Source of the DNA: Flammula alnicola
Lineage: Eukaryota; Basidiomycota; Agaricomycetes; Agaricales; Strophariaceae
Reading direction: 5' to 3'
NCBI GenBank assembly: GCA_015499995.1
Contig: JADNRV010000036.1
Coordinates: 1-64,000, forward strand
DNA length: 64,000 nt
Below, piece by piece: positions 10,990 to 20,943 of the stretch; the stretch's first letter is position 1; each line of letters starts with the position of its first letter. The notes beneath the pieces were generated by a model that searched no databases, was not told the origin of the DNA, and was given only the letters and a program-made list of their open reading frames with translations. Position numbers and translations under genes: made by a program.

Positions 10990-12822
10990 TAGCACCGTTT
11001 AGGAGTTACACGAAATCTGCGCTTTTGAGGAAATCGAAATACGGTACCCAAGCATGGTGCTAGATTGAGTGGAATGAGCTGGGGTTTCATTCGATCAACA
11101 TGCATACGTACCATCGTCCGAGATCCGCCAACGCCATACAAGAGCCAGTCCCTGCCAGCATCTCCTCCGATACCGCCTGGAATGGCTGAGGTAAATAGCT
11201 ATGTCGTAGGGAAGTAGTAGTAGCTAAAACGCACCAGCGAACACACTGGAGTTGGCTTCGAACTTTATTCGATATTCTTGCACACCCAACGTCCTTAAAC
11301 GAGCCCGAAACATCGTCATCAGAAAAACATCGTCATCAGAAGGTTTGTAATCCCGCCTTCACTAGTACCTACCACCCTTTATGATATACCTTAAACAAAT
11401 GCCAGCACAGTCATCTGTATCCTCCCAAGTGTAGTTATGAAATGAAATGCCCTAGACAAATGAAATGAAATATATTTCATTTCTTTCCAGAGAATATATC
11501 ATAACTGGTAGGAAGATATTTCATAACTGTCTAGCTACTTATTTTATCTCTATGTGGTGACTTTTTCATAACTTTTTCTTGCAATATTTCATAACTTCCT
11601 GGTTATTTCATTTCATATCTATAGGACAACTTTTTCATAATTCCCTATCAGTCTATTTTATTTATCATAGATAATTAAATACTTTATAGATCATGTGACT
11701 GCATTATGTAATTGATGGGAAAACTTAGAAATTGCCTTTTTCTTGCTCCTCCACCCATACTCTTATCAGATTATGGCCTCAAATTGAAAGTTATTTAAAA
11801 ATTAGTCCAGCACCCCCTGCAGACAAGTGCAGACAATATTGCATTAATTTAGCCATTAAAACATGCTTATTTTACTTAATTAATAATGTAATCAGTTGTC
11901 TGGAAATAATAAAATAGACATAGGGAATTATGAAAAAGTTGTCCTATAGATATGAAATGAAATAACCAGGAAGTTATGAAATATTGCAAGAAAAAGTTAT
12001 GAAAAAGTCACCACATAGATATAAAATAAGTAGCTAGACAGTTATGAAATATCTCCATACCAGTTATGATATATTCTCTGGTAAGAAATGAAACATATTT
12101 CATTTTATTTGTCTAGGCATTTCATTTCATAACTACACTTGGGAGGATACAGATGACTGTGCTGGCATTTGTTTAAGATTTATCATATAAATGGTAGGTA
12201 CCACTCCCGCCTTGCGATGCGGTCGAGGTCATCTAAGAAACAACGGCATGTCATAAGTAGCAGGCTGAAGACGACACCACGAAAGACTCACAATCCAGCC
12301 GAATCTTCCAGCCGTATTCTTCGTTTCTTCAAAACGACCTTTACAACTTCATCTGACCAGAGTATCTTCATATCATCGAGGCAACTCGCGAGAACCTAAC
12401 GTAGGATCCAGTTAGTTATAGTAATAAGAATTGACAGTGAGCGCTAGATGAGCACTTACCGCTCTCAGGTTGACCGAGCAAGAGCACGCGAACCGTATAG
12501 TTCTGCTTTTTCAACGCCCAACGCTCTGCCTTCAGCTGTTCGTCGATCTGATTGCCTGGCGAGCTGCTCGTTCTCCGGGAGTTTCGTTGGGCGGCGGAGT
12601 GTGGAAGAGAGCGAAAGGGTCTTGGTCGCTGGTAGCACCCATGCCGCGTTAGATCCCACGTATGTGGCTTGCGAAGATGGTAAGAGGACGCCCAGCAAAG
12701 CAACAAGGGTGTCGTGCGAGCTGCAGTTGGTCTCGGTGGGCGATTGCTGGAATTTGAGTCGTCGAGGATAGCAGTCAAGATCCGGGTCCGCTCTGGCAAG
12801 AGGGTCCCTTTCGAGATCCGTG
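10990..12822 (-). pseudogene. G-protein alpha subunit-like pseudogene, interrupted by a MITE
   Basis: Read on the minus strand, successive blocks match a basidiomycete G-alpha: DLERDPLARA (12.8 kb), PPNETPGERAARQ, then in another frame IDEQLKAERWALKKQN and VRVLLLGQPESGK (P-loop, about 12.45 kb), LWSDEVVKVVLKKRRIRLED, DDLDRIARRDYKPSDDD, RARLRTLGVQEYRIKFE, LLYGVGGSRT (switch II region) and AWVPYF, ending at a stop near 11005. The C-terminal third, including the NKxD region, is missing. A frameshift separates PPNETP from IDEQL, and a foldback element splits DDLDRIA from DYKPSDD. An 18-bp tandem duplication near 11311-11348 adds six residues. It is a non-functional fragment of a host signalling gene carried inside the KDZ element. 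Confidence 0.75.
11360..12204. mobile_element. Foldback MITE, 845 bp
   Basis: Two long inverted arms (about 11360-11660 and 11910-12204) are near-perfect reverse complements around a 249-bp AT-rich loop. The arms contain repeated TTATGAAAT/ATTTCATAA motifs. The element is flanked by a 9-bp direct repeat TCCCGCCTT (11351-11359 and 12205-12213). Removing the element and one repeat copy restores a continuous G-alpha reading frame (DLDRIARRDYKPSDDD), which confirms both ends. It has no coding capacity, so it must be mobilised in trans. An 8-9 bp duplication fits hAT- or Mutator-like families; which one is unresolved. Confidence 0.85.
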
Positions 12823-12849
12823 CTTGGGGTTAGGGCGGTGGCCGCGACG

Positions 12850-13374
12850 AGGTTCGAGGGCGCATTTGACGTGGACGGAGATCAGATGGAAGTGGGCCGT
12901 AGCTTTGCACCGAGCGTTCGAGAAGTGCTTGCATGCCCGCTGGTTCTGCTGGGGCTTGAAAGTCTAAAGAAATCGTCAATAAGAAAAAGACACGACAGCA
13001 GATAGTCAAAATACATACATTGGATCGCAATCCCAAGTGGTTCCTCTGGCTGTGCCCTTGCTCGATGGTCTCGTACATGGAAGGGCGAGAGATGTGTGCC
13101 TTGGAATATCGCTGACGACGACCTGTGCCGCGAGCACGAGCACGAGCCCTGTTCATGGAATTGAGTGCGTGGCGTTGGAGAGGGCGACATTGAGCTGGGA
13201 GAGGTCGATGCTGGACTGAGACCCTTCCGAGATCGACGAGCCCTCGAATGCCGAGAGAGGAGGGGTATCAGTGTGAGCTCGAGGTGCAAGTGCTTGAGCG
13301 ACTCCGAGAGTGAGCAGCAGGTCTAGGTCAAGAAAAGACCGGTATGTCAAGTCAGCAATTGAGAATAAGGACAA
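12850..13374 (-). pseudogene. Fragment of a second host gene
   Basis: Minus-strand reading shows protein-like blocks in changing frames with plausible introns: SSIDLSQLNVALSNATHS, RARARGTGRRQRYSKA followed by SMYETIEQ, then PAGMQALLERSVQSYGPLPS with RPRTSSRP. The pieces have the look of a conserved Arg/Ser-rich fungal protein, but I cannot name it. It abuts the 5' end of the G-alpha fragment in the same orientation, so the two could be one captured block or two captures. No full-length gene is present. Confidence 0.4.
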
Positions 13375-13770
13375 TGCTATATATTACCAGCGTCCAACGG
13401 ATTAGACCGTGCCACTGGGCACGTGATACAATCAACGGTCGCGTCGATTCTCGAAGTTCAATAAGTTGTCTGAAATTCAAATATCCCTCTGCCTGCAAAT
13501 GCTGCGAACACCTCAACAGATGCAAAGTGGGTCATTTTGGTACCATATGTCGCCCTCCCATCGAGTGCACTATCTGAGCTGGTCGAGGACTTCACTTGGC
13601 GGATCCGACCTTGGAACTGCTGTGTGAAGCCCTCGCCCTGCTTTGGTCGTGTGCGCGACTGAAGGGCGCTACATCTCTTTAATATTTTTATTAAGCTCAT
13701 TAAATTCTCCATATGCTGTGCAGATACCGGCTCACCAGCGGCGCGTGGTGCTTTGCCCGGCGACATTCAT
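13375..13770. other. Upstream region of the TET/JBP gene
   Basis: No confident gene. It holds the presumed promoter of the TET/JBP gene and possibly a non-coding first exon, since a pyrimidine-rich tract ending in GTGCAG lies near 13724. It borders the captured gene fragments on its left. Confidence 0.35.
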
Positions 13771-15207
13771 ATGGGATCCCCCTTGCATGCGCCATCATTC
13801 TTTAAACTCGAGGACCACCTTGTCCAGCACATGGATGCAGACCTCACCCTTTCTGACATTTCTGACCTTTCTGACCTCGATGAGGACGACCCACCCCCCT
13901 CGTTGCCTTTGACCGCACCCCAAGCACCTGCCCCCACCCCCTCAACCATCGCTGCGCCCATTCGACCTCCTGGCATGAAAGATCGTGCTTGGAAGAATGT
14001 CCGCCAACGAGAAGAGCGCAGGAAGAAGCGGGCGGCAATCCAGGAGTTGTCTGGCAGTCGCCTCAAAGCCTGTACTGCAAAGTACAGGCCTATTGCCTCG
14101 GCAAACCCGCTTCACCCTGCCATTGACATGGAGAAGGACTTCAAAACGACGAAGCCGGCATGGGTGGGTCTCCGAGATGGAAAGGAGGAGTGGAGGGACT
14201 GGAGTACGGATGAACTTAAGCATAAGTTCAGCATGAACGAAGTCGAGTGGACCGGCAGGTAAGCACCGCCCCATTCTGCCTCGATGGACCACGCAGCTGA
14301 CAATCCATTCCTCAGGGACTCGCGCATCATTGTCTCAAATAACCGCGTGATTGGTCTTCTTGCCGGCACTCCCAAGTGCATCGACTGGGGCAAAGTGAAC
14401 CTTGATGCATCACGCGCCATCCACTTTGCTCGGCAGCAGCTTGCTCCACCCGAGCACACTATCCACCGTCGCGGCGCATTCCCAGCCTATCAAATTGGGC
14501 TCTCCCATGGTGGCGGGCAGGCATCTCCACGCATGCGATTGAATTCGCCAGCATGCACCCCAATCCTGAACGAGCTTTTGCAGCAACCGGCGTTCAAACG
14601 CATCGTCGGATTCACCAACTGTAAGTAAAATTATTACCCCGCTACAGCCCTCATTAACAACATTCATCCAGCCGCCTTCGAGACAGTCGCCCCCCGGCTC
14701 TACAATTACTACCAAGACACAATAGACGAACTTGTGCGCTGGTCACCTGACACCATCTGTCGCACCTTCCCTAAGTCCGCCTTCGCCTCTGCCACCATTA
14801 ACTTTGGCCCTCGCACTGTTTCATTCCCCCACCGTGATTACGCAAACCTCACCTGGGGATGGTGTGCCATCACGGCCTTGGGCTCCTTCAACCCGGACCG
14901 TGGAGGGCATCTCGTGCTCTGGGATCTGAAGTACATCATCCGGTTTCCTCCTGGATCGACCATCCTCATCCCCTCCGCCATGATCCGGCACTCGAACACT
15001 CCAATAGCCAACAACGAAACCAGGTATTCCTTTGCACAATACAGCGCCGGAGGGCTCTTCCGTTGGGTCGACAATGGATGTCAGAAGCAGGCTGATTGGG
15101 AGGCGAATGCGAGCGAGGAGGAGAAGGCGCAGCGAATGCATGACCAATCCACTCGCTGGATTCGTGGCTTGGAGATGCTCAGCACCATTGAAGAGCTGCA
15201 GGCATAG
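13771..15207 (+). CDS. TET/JBP-family 2-oxoglutarate, Fe(II) dioxygenase
   Basis: Three exons (13771-14258, 14316-14620, 14672-15207) give about 442 residues with consistent GT-AG borders. The C-terminal half is a double-stranded beta-helix dioxygenase: iron ligands HRD (His318, Asp320) within FPHRDYANLTWGWC, the distal His371 in MIRHSNTP, and Arg382 in NETRYSF for 2-oxoglutarate. GHLVLWDLKYIIRFPPGST lies between them, as in fungal TET/JBP proteins. The N-terminus is acidic and Pro-rich, followed by a basic stretch (about residues 70-100). Known members oxidise 5-methylcytosine in DNA to 5-hydroxymethylcytosine and beyond. All catalytic residues are present, so activity is plausible. It sits inside the KDZ element, where it may counter silencing by DNA methylation (inference). 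The ATG at 13771 is the first in frame; 13831 is an alternative. Confidence 0.88.
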
Positions 15208-15398
15208 GTGTCGCACATCGGTGGGTGGATGAGGGTGGTAGTTAGTGTTTCTAAATGGACTCAATGCCTTGCTATGTACACATGCTATCCTAATTTGAAA
15301 CATACATATATTCTTGGAACAGCATATCTAATATCAAGCTAGTTACTCCATATGACAGTACATTTGAAAGAGGGGGAAATAAACTAAAGTTCAACTTG

Positions 15399-16432
15399 TC
15401 AAACCGTCAAATCAATAACAATTTTTGCCTTCTTTTGGCGGCTCTGCGAGGGGCCAGCTTCCAGGGAGCCTTCCGACACTTTGCGTTTATGGCGAGCACC
15501 TGTGCCCTTATCCTTTTGAATGGTCTTGATCAATGACGTGAAATGCATGTGAAGCTCGTCAATCAAATCCTCCAATCCATCACATTTTTCGAGTGGAACA
15601 GCAGAGGATCGGAGGATCAAAAACTCATTGGGCCGCACGTCTTGACGGCTGAAGGTAGGAATCGGGACAAAAACGCGCTGAATGATGTCGTACACGGTCC
15701 AGGAAGTAATGGGAAATTTTGACATTTCACGAAGCACAGCATCCTCAAGGTAGGCGTAGGTACCATTGGAGAGCTTGCCTGTATGCTCAAAATTCTCGCC
15801 ATTGGACTATCCGAAAGTAAAATGCCATGTCAGCAATTATAGTTAAAATCCCTAGGTTACTAATAGACTATGTAGTTGGCTTACCGTCAAGTAGACATAG
15901 ATCTTAACCGAATCCTCTTCAGAAAGTTCAATACGACCTGCAAAAGTGCTGTCAGTTAAAGACATATTAAGAATAGAAGACTGAAATACTAATGAGATCA
16001 TGCCTATGCACAATGGGCTTGCTTCTCTTGTCGGGTGTCTTGGTGGGAGTGGTGGGAGCTGAACTCGACTTTTGAGCAGCACGTTTCTCCCTTTGCTGGT
16101 CATCATAAATCTTCATGGCTTCGTGAAGGTCCTTGATAACCTGAAGGGAATGTCGTGGAGTCTTAAAGCGCCCACAGCGGGAGCTCCTGGGTCCGCCGCA
16201 CTGCAATAGTTGAGTTAGAGATGAAGAACTTGGCGACCTACAGGATGCAGAAATTAAATATACATACAAATGTTGAGCGGCGCCCAATGTCATCATAAGT
16301 CCGATCCGTCTTTCCCATACAAAGACCTTCATAATGGGGGTAACCATTGGGACATTTAAGGTCCTCGTTGCTCATCGGAGGAACTCGATCATTAAGGTAG
16401 GCTGCGCGTTCACTTGGGGATTGAAATACCAT
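15399..16432 (-). CDS. Uncharacterised KDZ-cargo protein with GRF-like zinc cluster
   Basis: Minus-strand gene of at least four exons. The N-terminal region reads LKCPNGYPHYEGLC, then DDIGRRSTF, and after an intron CGGPRSSRCGRF. This Cys/GRR/C...CGRF pattern resembles a GRF zinc finger, a nucleic-acid-binding module. A helical linker (ALK-rich, QREKRAAQK) follows, then a segment with SVKIYVYLT and SWTVYDIIQRVFVPIPTF, and a basic tail ending IVIDLTV at TGA 15399-15401. The frame is open upstream of ATG 16432 to about 16495, where an acceptor-like TTTTTAG occurs, so a further 5' exon is possible. It is encoded convergently with the TET/JBP gene, 190 bp apart. Function unknown; DNA or RNA binding is a guess from the zinc cluster. 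Confidence 0.6.
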
Positions 16433-16920
16433 GTTGGAGAGTTCGGTGTGGAAGGATGCTGGGAAACCGGAAGGTGTTGCGTTCTCGTCACTAAAAATGC
16501 GACTTATATATAAATTTTAGTCCCCATAAAGCGCATGTCGGTTCGCTTGTGTGTGCGCACCTAGGCGCTTACTATTTACAGGCACTCAAAAGCGCTCAAA
16601 GCTGAATCACTTGTGACGTCATGTATTTGCTAGAAATGGTCAACCACGCGCTTACTGGCACAGCCTATTGAAGCAGAAAAGCGGTCAATTCAATGGCCCA
16701 TGGCCCCATCCCTGTTTACCATGTATCCAACCGACGGTCTTTGACTTGGACATGCTGGCTTTGAAGGGCCATGCCAGCCACTATGCCGTGGGGCCAAAGC
16801 AAACATAGTCGTTGAAACGTCGAAGTGGCATCCTTTGGCGCGTCATAAAAAGCCTTCAAGTAAACTCTATGGTACGCCCTAACATTTTTTCATCTCCTTC
16901 TAACGACACTTCAATTTACT
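16433..16920. other. Divergent promoter region between two KDZ cargo genes
   Basis: About 490 bp between the divergently transcribed genes at 15399-16432 and 16921-19228. GCGCTTA/TAAGCGC motifs occur at about 16565, 16590 and 16650. A shared bidirectional promoter is likely by position only. Confidence 0.35.
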
Positions 16921-19228
16921 ATGCCAGGTCGGGGTGCGAAAGCCACGCGTTTCATATTCTCTGATGCACAGCAGAAGGTTCTGAATAGCTACCTGCCTGC
17001 ATTCGAAAAAGTGGTTCACCGCATCAATCCTGGGCTGGAGAAGTATAATAATGAGCTCTCCACATGGAAAACTGAAACAGCTCTGTCAATTCTGGCTTCT
17101 GATTTATTCAAAGATATTGCGACGCCAGAGGAGCCATTGCCTGCATGGAAAAAGGTATGTTTTCCCTTCATATGCCGCTCTTTTATTACCAGCTATACTA
17201 ATCAGAATAACTCTGCAAGGCAATTGTGCGCACCTTCACCAACTATTTCAACAACAACATGAAGGCAAAGGAAAAGCAAGGCGCTTCGGGCTCATCCTCT
17301 GCTGCAGCAGTTCAGAGAGTCTCTTCGAACTCTGCACTGCGTACCTTTGTGTTATTTGCTGGCGACTTTCATCCGCGTCAGCTGTTCGCCCAAGAGCACG
17401 AGGAGGAGATTCAGGCTGAAATGGAGGCCATGCAGTCAGAGTATCCGAACCTTCGTGGAGGTGGGCTGAAGAAGAAAGCGCTCGCGAAACTGTGGGAGGT
17501 GGCCGATCATAAGCATTGGGAGTCGAAGACAGAGGAGTTGGCCAAGGATACATATTCGTACGTCGCTTGTCTCATGTTGTTTCATGCAATATAACTGACT
17601 GTACTTTAGAAACCAGAAAGAATTTCCCTTTCTTATTGCGGATGCTCTTCAGAACATTTGCGCCAAAGGCTATTTGGGATCATCCGTTATGAGCCTCTCA
17701 TATGGCTTTCGTAATGCAAAGGATGGAGTTGTTGCAGGAACGTAAGTAAGAACTTGTGCTGTTGTGGCCTACTAACTGATTTGAAACACCAAACAGTATC
17801 TACGCTGGTCAAAATCTTGTAACTGGGAAAGAAATACTGAACGAGCTTAAGGATCAAGACAAGTGGCGAGACACCTGGAAGGCACATGCGGATATACTGC
17901 TTCCACGTAAGTACCATACGTTTCGCACATTATCGGCTGCATTCTGACATCAAAAATAGGCAAGCCAGCAGCCGTCGTCAATAACATCCCCATGAATGAA
18001 GACGGGATTCCAGTCTTTCCAAACGTCAACCTCACTACTGCGTCTGCTGTCCAGCTTGTCCAGGTTCTTCAAGACTACTTTACGGTTATCTGGGGTGCGT
18101 ATTTCACTTTCTTACTTTGGTTACCTCCTGTTCTAATTGAAGCATTGCAGAATCCTCCTTTTCTTCGGGCGCAGCAGCACCTTCGATTCCGTGGAAGGAA
18201 ATCCAAGAAAATCCATCCCATTTCTATGATATCAAGACCTTCACGCTACCCGTACTGCTAAAGAACCCAAAGGAATATCTCAGCGAGCCGGCTAGCGTTT
18301 ATCAACTCATTCAATTTTTGAATACTTCGGCCAAGAGTTTTCCTTTCCGGTTTGTCAATGGTAGCCCTACGCCTCTAGTCGAAGACGCCATTCCTCCAAT
18401 TCTGCACGACATCCCAAAATCTGATGCTCTGATGACCAGCAGCCAACCGCCATCAGCGCCAGAACCTGCTCATATTGGGCTAATCCCACATGCCACCGCT
18501 TACTCTGCTGATGCCACATCCCAGTCTGACATACCTCCTATTGCCAAGACACATGCGCCATTGACAACCAAAGCTGCTCACACTCAGCCGGTTTCACATC
18601 ATGCTTCCAACACTACGCCCAAGTCCAACCCACCTCCTGCACCCGAACCGGCTCATGTTGAGCCGATCTCGCAAATTTCACCCCACACTTCTGATAGCAT
18701 GTGCCAGTCCATTGTATCCAATGCCAGAATGACATCGACCACTACTATGAGCAGCGACATTACCCCTGCAGCTAAACACTCAAATACTACATCTGAGTCG
18801 ACTCAGCCAATCTCGCAAGTTTCACGTTGCTCCGATACCATGCCTGAGTCTATTGCTGGTGATAGCACACCCACTTTAACGGTTACTGCGGGCAATGACG
18901 GTGTCCCTGCAGCGAAGCCATCAAAGAGAGGACGCGCAAAGTTGCAGAACACGAAAGCGGCCAGCAAGTCAAGGAATATTGCCCAGCCCAGCCGACAGAG
19001 TACACGTCAGCCAAAGCGAAAGGTAGACGAAGTCTTTGGCAGTACTGCTAGTGAGACAGCCTTAAAGAAGAAGAGAAAGTGCGTTTACATTATTTCCATT
19101 TCAATATTATCGCTAACATTTTGTTTCCTAGGCCGGGTTGGGTTATGTGCGACCCACAAGGTAACTACTATGATGAGCAAAACCGGCCCTGCGATAAGGA
19201 TGGAAACCTTCTTGAGAATGCGAAGTAG
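16921..19228 (+). CDS. Large uncharacterised KDZ-cargo protein
   Basis: ATG 16921 to TAG 19226-19228, with about seven exons joined by clear GT-AG introns. The N-terminal 300 residues look like a folded, mostly helical domain (FIFSDAQQKVLNSYLPAFEK, AIVRTFTNYFNNNM, LFAGDFHPRQLFAQEHEEE, LIADALQNICAKGYLGSS, NVNLTTASAVQLVQVLQDYF). The next 250 residues are Thr/Ser/Pro-rich with repeated (A)HxxPxS units and look disordered. A basic segment (KRGRAKLQ, RQPKRKVDEV, KKKRK) could be a nuclear signal, and the end is short and Cys-containing (GWVMCDPQGNYYDEQNRPCD). I do not recognise a named domain. The open frame and regular introns argue it is a real gene; its place between TET/JBP and the KDZ right end argues it belongs to the element. 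Confidence 0.65.
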
Positions 19229-19583
19229 TTTTATGATCAAACATTCATTCCTTCGCTCTCTGATACGTGTTCAAATTCCCATGTGATTAAACAATGCTAG
19301 GGTTTGAACACATCCTAAACTCTGTTTTAATTCTTCACAATTTGATGTTTGTTATGTTTTGATTTGTGTTTCCTTAAATTGAAAGTGATTAAATCTTTCT
19401 GTCTCGTTTAAACCGTGTTTAATCTGACCTGCTCAAGTAAGGTGATTAAATGTGTTTAAACACCCTGATGCATGAGTACTTATTGTTCCTGTGGGCGTAG
19501 CGTTTAAATCAATGTTTAATCACTTATGTTTAATCACTGATAGGATTAGATTGCTACCTATTTAAACACTTTTAGATTCTTAA
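19229..19583. repeat. KDZ right subterminal GTTTAATC repeat cluster
   Basis: Non-coding, AT-rich. It holds many GTTTAA, GTTTAATC and GATTAAA copies, including closely spaced ones around 19500-19540, mirroring the left subterminal cluster. Likely transposase-binding or terminator sequence for the preceding gene. Confidence 0.6.
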
Positions 19584-19711
19584 CTGTTTAAACACTTTTA
19601 TGCACCGTCTGTACTACCTCTAATGGTATCACTACTTTAACATATGTTTTAAACGTAATTTAAACTGTTTAATCACACCGCCTTACTTAAGGTCCAATGT
19701 TTAATTACTAT
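19584..19711 (-). repeat. KDZ right terminal inverted repeat
   Basis: Reverse complement of 5920-6047 with four mismatches. It ends at ATAGT/ACTAT immediately before the right CCATATGG copy at 19712-19719. Confidence 0.9.
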
Positions 19712-19719
19712 CCATATGG
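19712..19719. repeat. Target-site duplication CCATATGG, right copy
   Basis: Matches 5912-5919 exactly. Joining the two flanks with one copy gives a 57-nt GT-AG intron of the Plavaka gene. Confidence 0.75.
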
Positions 19720-19736
19720 ATTTATGCTGCAGATAC

Positions 19737-20109
19737 CTGTGGTTCAATTGGTGCTGGCGGACTGGGAGCCAACTCAATAGGATCTGCAGGCGGGTTAAAA
19801 ATCGTATCAGGTGGAGTCTAAATTCATAATAAGTCAGATTTTGAAGAGCAAAAATGGCACAGGGCGTACCTCTGGTAATGTTTGATCAACAATGTCTGAG
19901 GGGCCTGCAGGCCCGGCTTCTGGATCTCCTGGCGGATTTAATCGTTGGCGTTTCCTAGCTCTCTTCTCATTGAGGCGGGCAAGCGCATTTGCACCACCGA
20001 GAGGCAGACTATCGTCCTGAGCATACGCACACTTTTGACGATGCTGGTTCAACCCTCTAGCACTTGAAAAAGAGAGATCACAGCCTGGTTCAGGACATGG
20101 GAACAGCAT
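19737..20109 (-). CDS. Plavaka-family transposase, 5' exons with C2H2 finger
   Basis: Two exons: 20109-19870, starting at ATG 20109, and 19817-19737. The first encodes a single C2H2-like finger, CPEPGCDLSFSSARGLNQH with a following Cys (a C2HC variant), then a basic stretch (RLNEKRARKRQRL). Plavaka transposases characteristically begin with such a finger. Exon 2 ends PIEPQ at a phase-0 GTATCT donor. The next in-frame, phase-0 acceptor is at 5880, beyond the inserted KDZ element, leading into KRLTWKLL. The alternative acceptor at CTGCAG would run into a stop, so the phase-0 join is the only consistent one. Confidence 0.78.
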
Positions 20110-20943
20110 CGCCACAAAAACTGCCAGAAATAAAAGCTTGATGAGGATGTGGATATGCATACCCCCGTTGAAGGGGTAGAAGAGCAGTGGTGGTGGGTGA
20201 CAAGTAGAAGAGAGAAACCGACTCAAAATTTTGCATTGCAAAAGGCGGAAGTGATCGACTCGGAACGGATATATTCATTGACAAGCTATTTCCAGTCAGC
20301 ATCCAAGTCGCTGTCTACGCCGTAAAATGTTCCGTGCTGTGTCTAAGGCCACCAGCTGTAATGATAGCTTTGCTAGAATTCTGCAGGCTCACCGAGGAGT
20401 AATGCGCCTTTCATGAGATGTACATGACACGGAATTTGACAAGGAACATGGTGCAGAAGGTGAAGGCATTCGATTGCCTATCTTCGGTTTTGCATTTCTT
20501 TCTGCGTTTTTTTTGCTCGACTGGCGCTTCTTCGTCTTCCTCACCTGCGCGGCTTCACAGATGAACTTGAATCTGGGCCAGCGGCCTTGTCATTGCCAAC
20601 CGTTCGAGCATCTCTGCACCTCCGAGTCGGACATGGCCAGAGCTTAAAGTTATTGTAGAGCTAGTGAGCGGTAGGAGCAATGTATCAAATAAAAACTGCA
20701 TACCTCATGCTCAGAGGTCACTGAGCTCTCAATCACGTCGAAATCGTCCTGCAGATGCTCCGACTCTTGGATTATCACAAATTTCAAGATAAAGATAAAA
20801 ACATGTTGAGTTCAATATGTGAATCGATGCACACCAAACAAATGCAAACACCATCTTGTTATCTTCGATAAAATCTTGAAATCTTTCTCTCTCCCACCAC
20901 CACCGTCTTCGAGCCTTCACCTTAGGTGGATGGGCATCTCATT
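20110..20943. other. Intergenic region between Plavaka and DUF6698 genes
   Basis: Divergent 5' regions of the two genes. I see no conserved coding segment here. A run of T residues at about 20510 and short AT tracts are the only notable features. Confidence 0.35.

Larger units (their letters stand above)
5920..19711. mobile_element. KDZ DNA transposon with TET/JBP gene, nested in Plavaka gene
   Basis: A 13,792-bp element bounded by 128-bp terminal inverted repeats (124 of 128 positions identical by eye) and an 8-bp flanking repeat. It encodes a KDZ transposase on the minus strand (6260-10586), a TET/JBP dioxygenase on the plus strand (13771-15207), a GRF-like zinc protein (15399-16432, minus) and an uncharacterised protein (16921-19228, plus). 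Host-gene fragments and a MITE fill 10.6-13.4 kb. Association of TET/JBP genes with KDZ transposons is established for basidiomycetes. The insertion point falls in an intron of the Plavaka transposase gene. Nearly identical terminal repeats suggest the insertion is fairly recent. Confidence 0.88.

Noticed and set aside
11391..12176. TTAA on both sides of inverted repeats, suggesting a piggyBac-like MITE
   Set aside because: The inverted homology continues beyond TTAA to 11360 and 12204, and the 9-bp TCCCGCCTT repeat plus the restored G-alpha frame fix the real ends.
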